Assembly (NCBI GenBank): GCA_025965715.1
Contig: JAOPWJ010000214.1
Coordinates: forward strand, 1-44,430
From: Blastococcus sp.
GTDB lineage: Bacteria > Actinomycetota > Actinomycetes > Mycobacteriales > Geodermatophilaceae
Reading direction: 5' to 3'
Length of the DNA stretch: 44,430 nucleotides
Below, in pieces: positions 32,701 through 43,598 of this stretch (the stretch's first letter is position 1; the number at the start of each line of letters is the position of its first letter). A program made the position numbers and the translations under genes. Below the pieces are notes generated by a model. The model had not been told where the DNA came from and searched no databases. It saw nothing but the letters and a program-made list of their open reading frames with translations.

Positions 32701-34772
32701 ATGCGCTACCCCGAGGCCCCCCGGCTCGACCTCGTCGAAGACCTGCACGGACACCGCGTGGCGGACCCCTACCGCTGGCTCGAGGACTCCGCCGACCCGC
32801 GTACCCGGGCCTGGACCGAGGCCCAGGACGCCCTGGCCGGCGACCTGCTCTCCACCCTTCCGATGCGGGAGGAGTTCGCCGCGCGGCTGGAGCAGCTGGT
32901 GCACGCGGGCGCGGTCGGCGTTCCGGTGTGGCGGGGGCAGGTGGCCTTCTCGACCCGGCGGGACCCGGGCCAGGAGCACGCCGTCCTCAGGGTTCGGGAG
33001 CCCGACGGCACCCAGCGGGTGCTGGTCGACCCGAGCGCCCTCGACCCCGGAGGAACGACGACGCTCGACGCGTGGTCCCCCTCCTGGGAGGGCGACCGGC
33101 TGGCCTACCAGCTCTCCACCGGCGGCGACGAGGAGTCGCGGCTGTACGTGCTCGACGTGGCCAGCGGCGAAGTGATCGACGGGCCGATCGACCGCTGCCG
33201 CTACTCCCCCGTCGCCTGGCTGCCCGGCGGCGAGGAGCTCTTCTACGTCCGGAGGCTCCCGCCCGACGCCGTCCCACCGGGCGAGGAGCAGTTCCACCGT
33301 CGGGTCTGGCGGCACGCGGTCGGCGCACCAGCCGACGACGACGTCCTGATCCACGGCGAGGGCAGCGACCCGACCACCTACTTCGGGGTGCACGTGTCGC
33401 GCGACGGTCGCTGGCTGGTCGTCTCCGGCTCCGCCGGCACCGCACCCCGGGACGACGTCTGGATCGCCGACCTGTCCGCCGACGCCGGGCTCCGCGAGTT
33501 CCAGGTCGGGGTGGACGCCCAGACCACCGCATGGGTGGCGCGCGACGGCCGGCTCTGGCTCGTCTCGGACCGGAACGCGCCGCGCAGCCGGCTGGTCGTC
33601 GCCGACCCCGCCGATCCGGCGACGTGGGCCCCGCAGGCCTGGCAGGACGTAATCCCCCAGCAGGACGGCGCGGTGCTCTCCGACGTCGCCCTCGTCGACG
33701 GTCTCGACGGGACGCTCCAGGTGCTCGCCGTCCATGCGGTGGACGCCACCGACCGGCTGTCGGTGTGGGCCGGGGACGGCTCGGGCCGGCTCGCGGAGGT
33801 CTCCGGGCTCAGCGCCGGCAGCATCTCCGGCGTGAGCGCCCCGCCGGAGGGCGGCACCGCGGCCTGGGTGGGCTACACCGACTACGGGACCCCGCCGTCG
33901 GTGCTCCGGTGGAATGCGGCCGAGCCCACGACGCTGCAGAGCTGGAGCAGGCGCCGGTGGCCGGGGACGTCCCGCCGCTGACGGTCATCGAGACGCACGC
34001 GACCTCGGCCGACGGCACGGCGGTGCACATGTTCGTGCTGTCGGGCACGGGCCGGCCGCAGATGCCCCGGCCCACGGTGCTCTACGGCTACGGAGGGTTC
34101 AACGTCGCGCTCACCCCCGCCTACACGGCCCAGGCGCTCGCCTGGGTGGCCGCCGGCGGCGTCTGGGCGGTGGCCAACCTGCGCGGCGGGTCCGAGCACG
34201 GCGAGGACTGGCACCGCGCCGGCATGCGCGAGCGCAAGCAGAACGTCTTCGACGACTTCGCCGCCGCGGGGAAGCACCTCGTGGCGGACGGCTGGACGAC
34301 GCACGGCCAGCTGGCGGTGATGGGCGGCTCCAACGGCGGCCTGCTCGTCGGCGCCACCCTCACCCAGCGGCCCGATTTGGCCGCGGCGGTCGTCTGCAGC
34401 GCGCCCCTGCTCGACATGGTTCGGTACGAGCGCTTCGGCCTGGGCCGCACCTGGAACGACGAGTACGGCACCGCCGACGACCCCACCGAGTTCGGCTGGC
34501 TCCTCGGCTACTCGCCGTACCACGCCGTCCGGGAGGGCACCGCGTACCCGGCGGTCCTGATCACGACCTTCGAGTCCGACACCCGCGTCCACCCCCTGCA
34601 CGGGCGCAAATTGGCGGCGGCCCTCCAGCACGCGACCAGCGCCGGCGCGCCGATCGTGCTCCGCCGGGAGGTCTCGGTGGGGCACGGCGCCCGGGCGGTC
34701 AGTCGCACGGTCGGCCTGGCGGCCGACCAGCTGGCCTTCCTGGCCGCGCACACCGGTCTCACCCCCGGGTAG
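32701..34772 (+). pseudogene. Prolyl oligopeptidase (S9) with one frameshift
   Basis: Serine peptidase cutting short peptides after proline. Codons from ATG 32701 give the N-terminal lead (PEAPRLDLVEDLHGHRVADP-YRWLEDS) and beta-propeller, but that frame ends at 33981 with a non-homologous tail (SWSRRRWPGTSRR). The family sequence continues in another frame from about 33943: LEQAPVAGDVPPLTVIETHA, YGYGGFNVALTP, catalytic Ser in VMGGSNGGLLVGATL, Asp in FESDTRVHPLHGRK, His in VSVGHGARAVS, to the stop at 34772. Adding one G in the run at 33944-33945 would restore a single frame of about 690 codons. Either a recent mutation or a sequencing error; the catalytic triad lies entirely after the break. 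Confidence 0.85.
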
Positions 34773-34828
34773 GCGACACGGCACCCCAGGGCTGACACGG
34801 CCGCTCTCGCCTGAAAGTATTTCCGGTA

Positions 34829-34999
34829 ATGACTCGATCACAGTTGGTGTCCGCCGAAGTCGATGGCGTCGCCGGCGCGCTCACCAGCTGCGTCGCAGGC
34901 GCTCCGACACTGTGCCCTCGGGTCCGCGCATGGTCGGAGCCCTACCGGCCGATCCATGTGCTTGGTCGCCTGTCCGCCCCCGGGGCGCGTTCGCGATGA
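34829..34999 (+). CDS. 56-codon upstream ORF coupled to MFS gene
   Basis: ATG 34829 opens a small frame (MTRSQLVSAEVDGVAGALTS, ending [10 protein letters not shown]) whose TGA overlaps the MFS ATG as ATGA. It follows an AT-rich stretch (AAAGTATTTCCGGTA) that is the only promoter-like sequence in the 223-bp gap. No known domain. May be a leader peptide that couples or controls the transporter, or chance. Confidence 0.3.
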   Translation: MTRSQLVSAEVDGVAGALTSCVAGAPTLCPRVRAWSEPYRPIHVLGRLSAPGARSR

Positions 35000-36306
35000 C
35001 CGCACAGACAAGCGGTGGCACCGCCACGGGCGTGCCCGAGCGGCCGGCCACCTTCCGGGAGGTCTTCGCCGTCCGGGAGTTCCGCCCCCTGTTCGGCACG
35101 TTCCTGCTGTCGACGGCCGGCGACGAGCTCGCCCGGGTGGCCCTCACCGTGCTTGTCTACCAGCGCACGTCCTCGCCGCTGCTCTCGGCGCTGACCTTCG
35201 CCATCGGCCATCTGCCCTGGCTGCTCGGTGGCCCGGTGCTGTCCACGCTCGCCGATCGCCTGCCCCGTCACCGTGTCCTGATCGCGGCCGACGCGGTCCG
35301 CGCGGCGCTGCTGGTCGTGATGTCGATCCCCGGAACGCCCCTGCCCCTGCTGCTGGGGCTCCTCTTCCTGGTCTCGTTGTGCGCGCCACCGTTCGAATCC
35401 GCCCGGTCCGCCCTCATGGCCGACGTGCTGGAGGGCGACCGGTACGCCGTGGCCACGTCGCTGACCAACATCACCCTGCAGCTCGCACAGGTCGTCGGCT
35501 TCCTACTGGCCGGCGCGCTGGTGGCCGTACTGAACCCGTCATCGGCGCTGCTCATCGACGCAGCGACCTTCGCGGTGTCGGCGCTGTGGCTGGCACGGGG
35601 ACTGCAACGCCGTCCCGCGCCGATGTCCGAGGTCGGCCACGAGCGGCGGTCGCTGTGGCAGGACACCGGCGAGGGGCTGGCGTTGATCGGCCGCTCACCG
35701 CGGTTGCTGGCGATCGTGTCGCTGCTGTGGGTGGCCACCCTGTTCGCTTACGCGTGGGAGGGCGTCGCCACGCCCATCGCCGACGAACTGGGCAAGGGGG
35801 CGACCGGCATCGGCCTCCTGTTGGCGGCGAATCCACTGGGGGTGACCCTCGGCGGCCTGGTCATCGCCCGGCTGGTGGCGCCGGCCCGGCGGGAGGCGCT
35901 GGTCACGCCGCTGGTCGTGCTGTCTCTGGCGCCCATCCTGGTGGGCGGTCTGGTGGCGTACCTGTTCGGCGCGGGAAGCATGCCCTTCGGCGTCCTGGTG
36001 GGGATGCTCTTCGTCTCGGGCCTGGGCGCATCGTGGCTGATCCCGCTGAACGTGTCCTTCGTGCAGGCGGTGCCCAGCGCCTACCGTGGGCGGGCGTTCG
36101 GCGTCGCGGTCAGCGGGCTCTACGGCGTGCAGGGCATCGGCGCCCTCGGCGCGGGCCTCCTCGCCGAGGGACTGCGGCCCACCGCCGTGGTCGCCCTCTG
36201 CGGTGGACTGGGGCTCATCGCCGTCGTCCCGTCGGTGATCGGGTTCCGACGTACGCAGGGTCACATGGTCGCCACGGGCTCCGCTGAGGGACGATCGATC
36301 CTATGA
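34996..36306 (+). CDS. MFS transporter (MFS_3/enterobactin-exporter-like)
   Basis: 436 aa, about 12 membrane helices. [80 protein letters not shown] and SYRGRAFG-like [16 protein letters not shown] are typical of MFS exporters of the EntS/MFS_3 group. ATG 34996 is chosen; the open frame extends to 34912 without a ribosome site. Its stop overlaps the glbO start by 4 bases (ATGA), so they are co-translated. Substrate unknown. Confidence 0.88.
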   Translation: MTAQTSGGTATGVPERPATFREVFAVREFRPLFGTFLLSTAGDELARVALTVLVYQRTSSPLLSALTFAIGHLPWLLGGPVLSTLADRLPRHRVLIAADAVRAALLVVMSIPGTPLPLLLGLLFLVSLCAPPFESARSALMADVLEGDRYAVATSLTNITLQLAQVVGFLLAGALVAVLNPSSALLIDAATFAVSALWLARGLQRRPAPMSEVGHERRSLWQDTGEGLALIGRSPRLLAIVSLLWVATLFAYAWEGVATPIADELGKGATGIGLLLAANPLGVTLGGLVIARLVAPARREALVTPLVVLSLAPILVGGLVAYLFGAGSMPFGVLVGMLFVSGLGASWLIPLNVSFVQAVPSAYRGRAFGVAVSGLYGVQGIGALGAGLLAEGLRPTAVVALCGGLGLIAVVPSVIGFRRTQGHMVATGSAEGRSIL

Positions 36307-36713
36307 GCGAGTCGAGCAGATCCCTGCCGTCGGCGCGGACCTTCTACGACGAGGTCGGTGGGCGGGACACCTTCGTCCGGCTCGTGTCCCGCTTCTACGC
36401 CGGCGTCCGCACCGATCCGGTGCTCGCGCCGCTGTACCCCCAGGACGACTGGGAGGGCGCGGAGACCCGGCTGCGGGGCTTCCTCGAGCAGTACTGGGGC
36501 GGCCCGAAGACGTACTCGCAGGAACGGGGCCACCCCCGTCTCCGCATGCGGCACGCACCGTTCGCCATCGGCTCGGTCGAGCGCGACGCGTGGCTGACCC
36601 ACATGCGCGACGCCGTGGACTCCCTCCAGCTCTCCCCCGAGCAGGACGCGACGCTCTGGGGTTATCTGGAGATGGCGGCCCTCAGCATGCAGAACCGCTC
36701 CCCGGACGAGTGA
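36303..36713 (+). CDS. glbO: Group II truncated haemoglobin (trHbO)
   Basis: 136 aa haem protein. Key residues line up with mycobacterial GlbO by spacing: Tyr32 (B10), Tyr45 (CD1), proximal His84 (F8, in [11 protein letters not shown]) and Trp97 (G8, in [13 protein letters not shown]), with intervals identical to Tyr23, Tyr36, His75, Trp88. So oxygen and nitric-oxide chemistry of trHbO is expected. ATG overlaps the MFS stop. In mycobacteria glbO is also followed by a GH13 glucosidase gene, as here. Confidence 0.95.
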   Translation: MSESSRSLPSARTFYDEVGGRDTFVRLVSRFYAGVRTDPVLAPLYPQDDWEGAETRLRGFLEQYWGGPKTYSQERGHPRLRMRHAPFAIGSVERDAWLTHMRDAVDSLQLSPEQDATLWGYLEMAALSMQNRSPDE

Positions 36714-36783
36714 AAGAACCCCCTTCCCCCAGCCCTCCGGATGAGCCTCTGACGGGGCCGTACGCACAACCTCGAGGAGCCCG

Positions 36784-38367
36784 GTGAATCCGGACACGAC
36801 CCTGCGCGCGGACGCCGACTGGTGGCGCGACGCGGTGTTCTACCAGGTCTACATCCGCAGCTTCGCCGACGGGAACGGCGACGGCGTCGGCGACCTCGCC
36901 GGCATCCGCAGCCGGCTGCCCTACCTGGCCGACCTCGGCGTGGACGCCCTCTGGATCACGCCGTTCTATCCGTCGCCGATGGCCGACCACGGCTACGACG
37001 TGGCCGATCCCCGGGACGTCGAGCCGGTGTTCGGCGACCTCGCCGAGTTCGACGCGCTGCTCGCCGAGGCGCACGCGCTGGGCATCCGGGTGACCGTGGA
37101 CCTCGTGCCCAACCACAGCTCGGACGCCCGGGACTGGTTCCAGGCCGCGCTCGCGGCCGGCCCTGGCTCGCCGGAGCGCGGGCGCTACCTGTTCCGCGAC
37201 GGCCGCGGCGCCGATGGCAGCGAGCCACCGAACAACTGGCCCTCGGTGTTCGGCGGGCCGGCGTGGAGCCGCGTGCCCGACGGGCAGTGGTACCTGCACA
37301 TCTTCGCGCCGGAGCAGCCGGACCTGGACTTCACCCATGCCGACGTGCTCGCCGACCTCGAGGAGACGATGCGGTTCTGGCTGGACCGGGGGGTCGACGG
37401 GTTTCGCATCGACGTCGCCCACGGCATGGCCAAGCCCGAGGGCCTGCCCGACATGGTGCCGATGGAGGACACCGGCCTGCTCGCCGACCACGGCCCGGGC
37501 GACCACCGCTTCGACCAGGACGAAGTCCATGCGGTGCACCGGCGCATCCGGCGCGTACTGGACCAGTACCCCGGCACCATGGCGGTCGGTGAGGTCTGGG
37601 TGTCCGACGACGACCGGCTCGCCCGGTACCTGCGCCCGGACGAGCTGCAGCTCGCCTTCAACTTCAAGCTGCTGACCGCCGAGTGGTCCACCGAGGACCT
37701 GCGCGACGCCGTCGTGCACTCCCTCGCCTCGGTGTCGGGAACACCAGCGCCGGCATGCTGGGTGCTGTCCAACCACGACCGCCCGCGGCACGTGACCCGG
37801 TACGGCGGTGGGGAGACCGGCCTTCAGCGCGCACGGGCTGCGGCCCTGTTCCAGCTCGCGCTGCCCGGCGCGGCGTACGTCTACAACGGCGACGAGCTCG
37901 GGATGCCGAACGTCGACGACCTGCCCGAGGAGGTGCTGCAGGACCCGGTGTGGGAGCGGTCGGGCCACACCGAGCGCGGGCGCGACGCCTGCCGGGTGCC
38001 GATGCCGTGGTCGGGCGAGGAGCCGTCCTACGGTTTCTCGTCGTCGCCCGAGACATGGCTGCCCATGCCGGCGGACTGGGCGGCGCTCACCGTGGAAGCC
38101 CAGGCAGCCGACCCGTCGTCGATACAGTCGCTGTACCGGAAAGCGTTACGGCTGCGCTCGTCCTCGCCCGCTTTCGCCGGCGAAGAGCTGCAGTGGCTAC
38201 CGGCACCCGAGGATTGCCTGGCGTTCCGCCGTCCCGGCGGGCTGGTCTGCCTGCTCAATCTCTCCCACGCGCCTGTCCCCCTTCCGGAGGGTCCGGTGCT
38301 GCTGGCCAGCGCCGACGTCTCCGCCGGGCAGGTGCCGGTGGACGCCGCGGTGTGGCTGCAGGGCTGA
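36784..38367 (+). CDS. GH13 alpha-glucosidase/amylase family protein (AglA-like)
   Basis: 527 aa. WWRDAVFYQVYIRSFADGNG-DGVGDLAGI opens the barrel; conserved region I VDLVPNHSSD, region II GFRIDVAHG with nucleophile Asp210, region III VGEVWVSD with acid Glu270, region IV LSNHDRPR with Asp332. The DGNGDGVGD calcium loop and YVYNGDELGMPN fit alpha-1,4-glucosidases or trehalose-related hydrolases. The C-terminal beta-domain is present. GTG 36784 with GAGGAG just upstream, 70 bp after glbO. Breaks down maltose-type oligosaccharides. Confidence 0.93.
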   Translation: MNPDTTLRADADWWRDAVFYQVYIRSFADGNGDGVGDLAGIRSRLPYLADLGVDALWITPFYPSPMADHGYDVADPRDVEPVFGDLAEFDALLAEAHALGIRVTVDLVPNHSSDARDWFQAALAAGPGSPERGRYLFRDGRGADGSEPPNNWPSVFGGPAWSRVPDGQWYLHIFAPEQPDLDFTHADVLADLEETMRFWLDRGVDGFRIDVAHGMAKPEGLPDMVPMEDTGLLADHGPGDHRFDQDEVHAVHRRIRRVLDQYPGTMAVGEVWVSDDDRLARYLRPDELQLAFNFKLLTAEWSTEDLRDAVVHSLASVSGTPAPACWVLSNHDRPRHVTRYGGGETGLQRARAAALFQLALPGAAYVYNGDELGMPNVDDLPEEVLQDPVWERSGHTERGRDACRVPMPWSGEEPSYGFSSSPETWLPMPADWAALTVEAQAADPSSIQSLYRKALRLRSSSPAFAGEELQWLPAPEDCLAFRRPGGLVCLLNLSHAPVPLPEGPVLLASADVSAGQVPVDAAVWLQG

Positions 38368-38397
38368 GCTGCTTTCCGCGGAGATCTCGCACTCCGG

Positions 38398-38403
38398 TAG
38401 CTT
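38398..38403 (+). promoter_or_regulatory. -10 element TAGCTT, leaderless bioY promoter
   Basis: TAGCTT ends 7 nt before GTG 38411, with no ribosome site between. No biotin-repressor operator is recognisable. Confidence 0.5.
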
Positions 38404-38410
38404 CCCCCGG

Positions 38411-38971
38411 GTGAGAAGCAGGGAACTCGTCCACATCGCGTTGTTCGCAGCGATCACCGCTGTGCTGGGAGTCGTTCCGGCGGTGAACGTAGGGCCGGTG
38501 CCCATCACCGCGCAGACGCTGGGCGTGATGCTGGCCGGATCGGTCGTAGGCGCCCGGCGTGGATTCCTGTCCCAGTTGCTGTTCCTGGTCCTCGTGGCGG
38601 TCGGGCTGCCCTTGCTGCCTGGAGGTCGCGGTGGCCTGTCGGTGTTCACCGGTCCGACGGCGGGCTATCTGCTCAGCTGGCCCGTGGCCGCTCTCGTCAT
38701 CGGGCTCATCACGGAGCGGGTCTGGCGCCGGTACAACCTCGGCTGGGGCGTCTTCGCCAACGTGCTCGGCGGCATGGTGGTCATCTACGCGGTCGGCATA
38801 CCGGTCTCCGCCGCCGTGCTCGGCGCCTCGCTGTGGACGACGTCCGTGGCAGCCCTCATCTTCCTGCCGGGCGACCTGGTCAAGGCCGTGCTCGCCGCCG
38901 CCGTCGCCGTCCAGGTGCGCCGCAGCTATCCGGTGATCGAGCCTCGCGACCGGGCAGTCGCTCCGCGGTGA
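38411..38971 (+). CDS. bioY: Biotin ECF transporter substrate-binding (S) component BioY
   Basis: 186 aa, six membrane segments. ALFAAITAVLGVVPAVNVGP-VPITAQTLGVMLAGSVVGAR and LSVFTGPTAGYLLSWPVAAL are BioY signatures, with the later VFANVLGGMVVIYAVGIPV. Binds biotin in the membrane. GTG 38411 is leaderless; the open frame upstream is the GH13 shadow. Its stop overlaps the ATPase start. Confidence 0.95.
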   Translation: MRSRELVHIALFAAITAVLGVVPAVNVGPVPITAQTLGVMLAGSVVGARRGFLSQLLFLVLVAVGLPLLPGGRGGLSVFTGPTAGYLLSWPVAALVIGLITERVWRRYNLGWGVFANVLGGMVVIYAVGIPVSAAVLGASLWTTSVAALIFLPGDLVKAVLAAAVAVQVRRSYPVIEPRDRAVAPR

Positions 38972-39705
38972 GGCGGCGGTCGGTCGCCGTCGCGAGCGAT
39001 GCGCCGGTCGCCGACGCCGCCCGCGGCTTCGAGCTGCTCGAAGTCGGGCACTCCTACGGGAACCGGGTCGTCCTCTCCGACGTCACCCTGCACCTGACCG
39101 AGCACCGGATCGGCGTGGTCGGGGGGAACGGCTCGGGCAAGAGCACGCTGGCCCGGCTGCTCAACGGCCTGGTGCTCCCGTCGGCCGGCCGGGTCCTCGT
39201 CGACGGTCTCGACACCCGCAGCGACGGCCGAGCGGTGCGCCGACGGGTCGGCTTCGTCTTCCAGGACCCGGACGCCCAGATCGTCCATCCCACTGTCGCT
39301 GAGGACGTCGCCTACGGGCTGGTCAACCAGGGTGTGCCGGCCACCGAGCGGGCCGCTCGCGTCGGCGAGGTGCTCGAGCGGTACGGCCTCGCCGGTCACG
39401 CCGACCACCCGGCGCACCTCCTGTCCGGCGGGCAGAAGCAGCTGCTGGCGATCGCCGGTGTGCTCGTGATGCGTCCGGCGCGGATCGTGTTCGACGAGCC
39501 GACGACGCTGCTCGACCTGATCAACACCCGCCGCATCCGCCAGGTCATCGAGGCACTCGACCAGCAGGCGGTCGTGGTCACCCACCATCTGGACCTGCTC
39601 GATGACTTCGATCGGGTCCTGGTCATCGACGGCGGCCGGGTGGTGGCCGACGGCCCACCGTCGTCGTCGCTGGCCACCTACCGTCGCCTCATGGACGACC
39701 GGTGA
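38968..39705 (+). CDS. bioM: Biotin ECF transporter ATPase BioM
   Basis: 245 aa ABC ATPase. Walker A GVVGGNGSGKSTLARLLNGL, Q-loop FVFQDPDAQIVHPTVAEDVA (typical of ECF ATPases), signature LLSGGQKQLLAIA, Walker B IVFDEPTTLLD and H-loop VVVTHHLDLL are all intact. Energises biotin uptake with BioY and BioN. GTG 38968 overlaps the bioY stop by 4 bases. Confidence 0.93.
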   Translation: MRRRSVAVASDAPVADAARGFELLEVGHSYGNRVVLSDVTLHLTEHRIGVVGGNGSGKSTLARLLNGLVLPSAGRVLVDGLDTRSDGRAVRRRVGFVFQDPDAQIVHPTVAEDVAYGLVNQGVPATERAARVGEVLERYGLAGHADHPAHLLSGGQKQLLAIAGVLVMRPARIVFDEPTTLLDLINTRRIRQVIEALDQQAVVVTHHLDLLDDFDRVLVIDGGRVVADGPPSSSLATYRRLMDDR

Positions 39706-40364
39706 CGCTCGCCCTCTACGTTCCCCGGGCGACCGTGGTGCACCGGGCGCCCGCGGGCCTCAAGCTGCTGTCCCTGTCACTCACCGGAGTGCTGGTCTTC
39801 GCCGTCCCGACGCTGCCCGTCGCCGCCGGGGCGCTGGCCGCCGTCCTCGCGGTGGGACTGTTCGTGGCGGAGCTTCCGCCGGAACTGTTCGGGCGGCAGG
39901 CCCGGACCCTCCTGTGGTGGCTGGTGGCCCTGCTGGCCCTGCACCTCCTCACGACCGATCCGGAGACCGGCGCCGTGGCGGTACTGCGCCTGCTCGCCCT
40001 CGTGCTGGCCGCCGCCGTGGTCACGGCCACGACCCGGGTCACCGAGATGGTCGCCGTCGTGGAATGGCTGTGCGCGCCGTTGCGGCTGGTCGGGGTCCGG
40101 CCGGCCCGGGTGGGACTGGTCATCGCGATGGCGCTGCGGTTCCTTCCAGTGCTGGCCGAGCGGGCCGACGCCATCCGGGAGGCACAGGCAGCGCGCGGTG
40201 GACCGGTCCGCGGGCTCCGCGCGACGGTCACCATGGTCGTGCCCCTCCTGGTGTCGGTCCTGCGCATGGCCGACACGGTCGGCGAGGCGCTGGATGCCCG
40301 CGGGGCCGACGACGTGCCGGCCCAGCCCTCGTGGCGGCGCAGGACAGGAGGTCGGTTGTCGTGA
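39702..40364 (+). CDS. bioN: Biotin ECF transporter transmembrane (T) component BioN
   Basis: 220 aa. Hydrophobic helices and the two Ala-Arg-Gly coupling motifs (REAQAARGGPVRG and EALDARGADD) that contact the ATPases identify a CbiQ/BioN-type T component. GTG 39702 overlaps the bioM stop; its own stop overlaps the MOSC start. The trio bioYMN is complete. Confidence 0.92.
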   Translation: MTLALYVPRATVVHRAPAGLKLLSLSLTGVLVFAVPTLPVAAGALAAVLAVGLFVAELPPELFGRQARTLLWWLVALLALHLLTTDPETGAVAVLRLLALVLAAAVVTATTRVTEMVAVVEWLCAPLRLVGVRPARVGLVIAMALRFLPVLAERADAIREAQAARGGPVRGLRATVTMVVPLLVSVLRMADTVGEALDARGADDVPAQPSWRRRTGGRLS

Positions 40365-40894
40365 GCGGAACGCTGGCCGAGATCTGGACGACGCCCGTAG
40401 CCGCCCGGCCGATGCGGCGGCGTCCGATCGGGCTGTTGGTAGCCGGCGTGGGCCTCGAGGGGGACCGCTATGCGCTCGGCGGCGGCACCTGGGCCCAGTA
40501 CCCGGCCCTCGAGAAGCAGCTGACGCTCATCGATCGAGACGACATCGCAGCAGTCGCGTCCGAGATCGATGCGGAATTCTCCGCCGGCGACACCCGGCGG
40601 AATCTCGTCACCGTCGGGGTCGACCTGCCGATGCTCATCGGGCGGTGGTTCGCCGTGGGGGACGCGTTGCTCTTCGGGATGAAGCGTTGCCCGCCCTGCA
40701 CCCACCTCGAGCAGCTCACGGGCAGCCGCCTGGTCAAGGCGATGGTGCACCGGGGCGGGATCAATGCGGCCGTCTTCGCCGGCGCCGCCATCGCGGACGG
40801 GGACGCGGTTCGGCTGGTCACGGAGGAGGAAGCGGCGGGGCGCGGCGCACCGACCGGGCCCGACCGGCCGGTGCCACGGCTCGTCCCGGCCTGA
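40361..40894 (+). CDS. MOSC domain protein
   Basis: 177 aa. MOSC (molybdenum-cofactor sulfurase C-terminal) fold with the conserved cysteine in GMKRCPPCTHLEQLTG, plus LLVAGVGLEGDRYALGGGTW, DTRRNLVTVGVDLPMLIGRW and VHRGGINAAVFAGA. These proteins carry sulfur or bind molybdenum cofactor, for example in N-hydroxylated compound reduction. GTG 40361 overlaps the bioN stop (GTGA), with AGGAGG 9 nt upstream. Fourth gene of the biotin operon, an unusual place for it. Oxidoreductase partner not seen. Confidence 0.9.
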   Translation: MSGTLAEIWTTPVAARPMRRRPIGLLVAGVGLEGDRYALGGGTWAQYPALEKQLTLIDRDDIAAVASEIDAEFSAGDTRRNLVTVGVDLPMLIGRWFAVGDALLFGMKRCPPCTHLEQLTGSRLVKAMVHRGGINAAVFAGAAIADGDAVRLVTEEEAAGRGAPTGPDRPVPRLVPA

Positions 40895-41309
40895 CAACGG
40901 GCGCAGAACGGCGGCCCGCACACCAGCGGAGGTCGGCGTGGCGGCCCGCACCCCTCTCGGTGCCTGGTCCCGCCGCAGGCAGCCCCAGAACGGCGCGGTC
41001 GAACGGGGAACGGCACGCGGGACACCGATGGGCCTACCGGCAGGTCCGCACCACCAGCGCTCACCGTGCGGACGCTGGTCGTCCTCGGACAGCTGAGTCA
41101 TCTCCGGCGACCCCGTTGCACGACAAGGCGATCAACTGGAGCGTGCCGAGGCCGGTCAGCTGGCGTCGCGAAGCACCTCGACCGTTCCCCGGGCCTTCTG
41201 GGAGCCTGCGTCCCCGCATGCGGGCGGAAGCGCGTCCGCCGCGATGCCGACCAGGAGCGGCACAGGCCGTCCGTTCCTGGTCACCGCCCTTCCGCTGCGG
41301 GTCGTCGGA
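40895..41309. other. Gene-free stretch with a 12-bp direct repeat
   Basis: 415 bp between the MOSC stop and the thioesterase stop. No recognisable protein in any frame. GGCGGCCCGCAC occurs at 40910-40921 and 40940-40951, 30 bp apart, and CAGAACGGCG appears near both 40905 and 40986. Possibly remains of a lost gene. Confidence 0.5.
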
Positions 41310-41723
41310 TCAGGCCGGCGCCTCCTCGGTGTATCTCAGCAGGAACTCCTTCTCCTCCGGGGTGATCCGCCGCGGGCGGTTCAGGGAGAAGTCGAAGGGC
41401 ACGAGAACGGTGCTGCCCGTGACGGCGAGGGCTCCGTGGTCGAACAGCTCGTAGTGGCAGGTGAAGGACGCCGCACGGATGCCCGACACCCAGACCTGCA
41501 CCTCCAGCGGCTCCGCGTCGTACGCGACGGGCCGCTTGTAGGTGATCTCGTGCGAGTGGACGACGAGGCCGCGGCGCATGCCGGTCTTCGCGTCGTGGGT
41601 GGGGTGATCGAAGAAGAGGTTGACGCGGGCCATCTCGAAGTAGCCGAGGAAGGCCACGTTGTTGATGTGCTGGTAGGCGTCCATGTCCGACCAGCGCATC
41701 GGTACGTGCACGGTGTGCCTCAC
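41310..41723 (-). CDS. Hotdog-fold acyl-CoA thioesterase
   Basis: 137 aa, 4-hydroxybenzoyl-CoA thioesterase/YbgC-like. MRWSDMDAYQHINNVAFLGY-FEMAR has the Asp and Asn-His of this group, followed by HEITYKRPVAYDAEPLEVQV and SFTCHYELFDHGALAVTGST. Hydrolyses acyl-CoA. GGAAAGG 8 nt before GTG 41723 favours this start over GTG 41732. Next to ettA, as in mycobacteria where a thioesterase gene also lies close to the ettA-ssb pair. Confidence 0.9.
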   Translation of the reverse strand: MRHTVHVPMRWSDMDAYQHINNVAFLGYFEMARVNLFFDHPTHDAKTGMRRGLVVHSHEITYKRPVAYDAEPLEVQVWVSGIRAASFTCHYELFDHGALAVTGSTVLVPFDFSLNRPRRITPEEKEFLLRYTEEAPA

Positions 41724-41776
41724 GCCCGTCACCTTTCCGCACCGGCGATTGATGCCCGCACAGAGCCCTCGCACCT

Positions 41777-41798
41777 CAGGACCCCGGAGCCGGTCCTG
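41777..41798. terminator. Hairpin downstream of ettA
   Basis: CAGGACC (41777-41783) and GGTCCTG (41792-41798) with an 8-nt loop, 29 bp beyond the ettA stop and upstream of the thioesterase start. Modest stem; plausible terminator between the two genes. Confidence 0.35.
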
Positions 41799-41826
41799 CG
41801 GGGCGTGGGGGCAGCGAGGTCCCTGT

Positions 41827-43497
<1,671 letters not shown>

Positions 43498-43598
43498 TGG
43501 GCTTCGGAGCCTTCCGTCGTTTCGCGAGCGGGGCGGGGCCGCCGGATCGCGGCCCCACCCCGTGCGTTCTCGCCTCCGATCCTCCCAGCCCGGGGCAA

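Noticed and set aside
33930-33981. Programmed ribosomal frameshifting in the oligopeptidase gene
   Set aside because: No slippery heptamer or downstream structure was evident; S9 peptidases are not known to use it. A one-base deletion in a G run is simpler.
38368-38410. Biotin riboswitch or BirA/BioR operator before bioY
   Set aside because: The gap is only 43 bp and holds no recognised biotin operator; the only supported element is the leaderless -10.
40918-41101. Small Cys-containing minus-strand ORF (VCGPPFCARCQAG)
   Set aside because: The cysteine spacing hinted at a zinc ribbon, but flanking sequence has no fold pattern and the frame is a by-product of GC-rich non-coding DNA.
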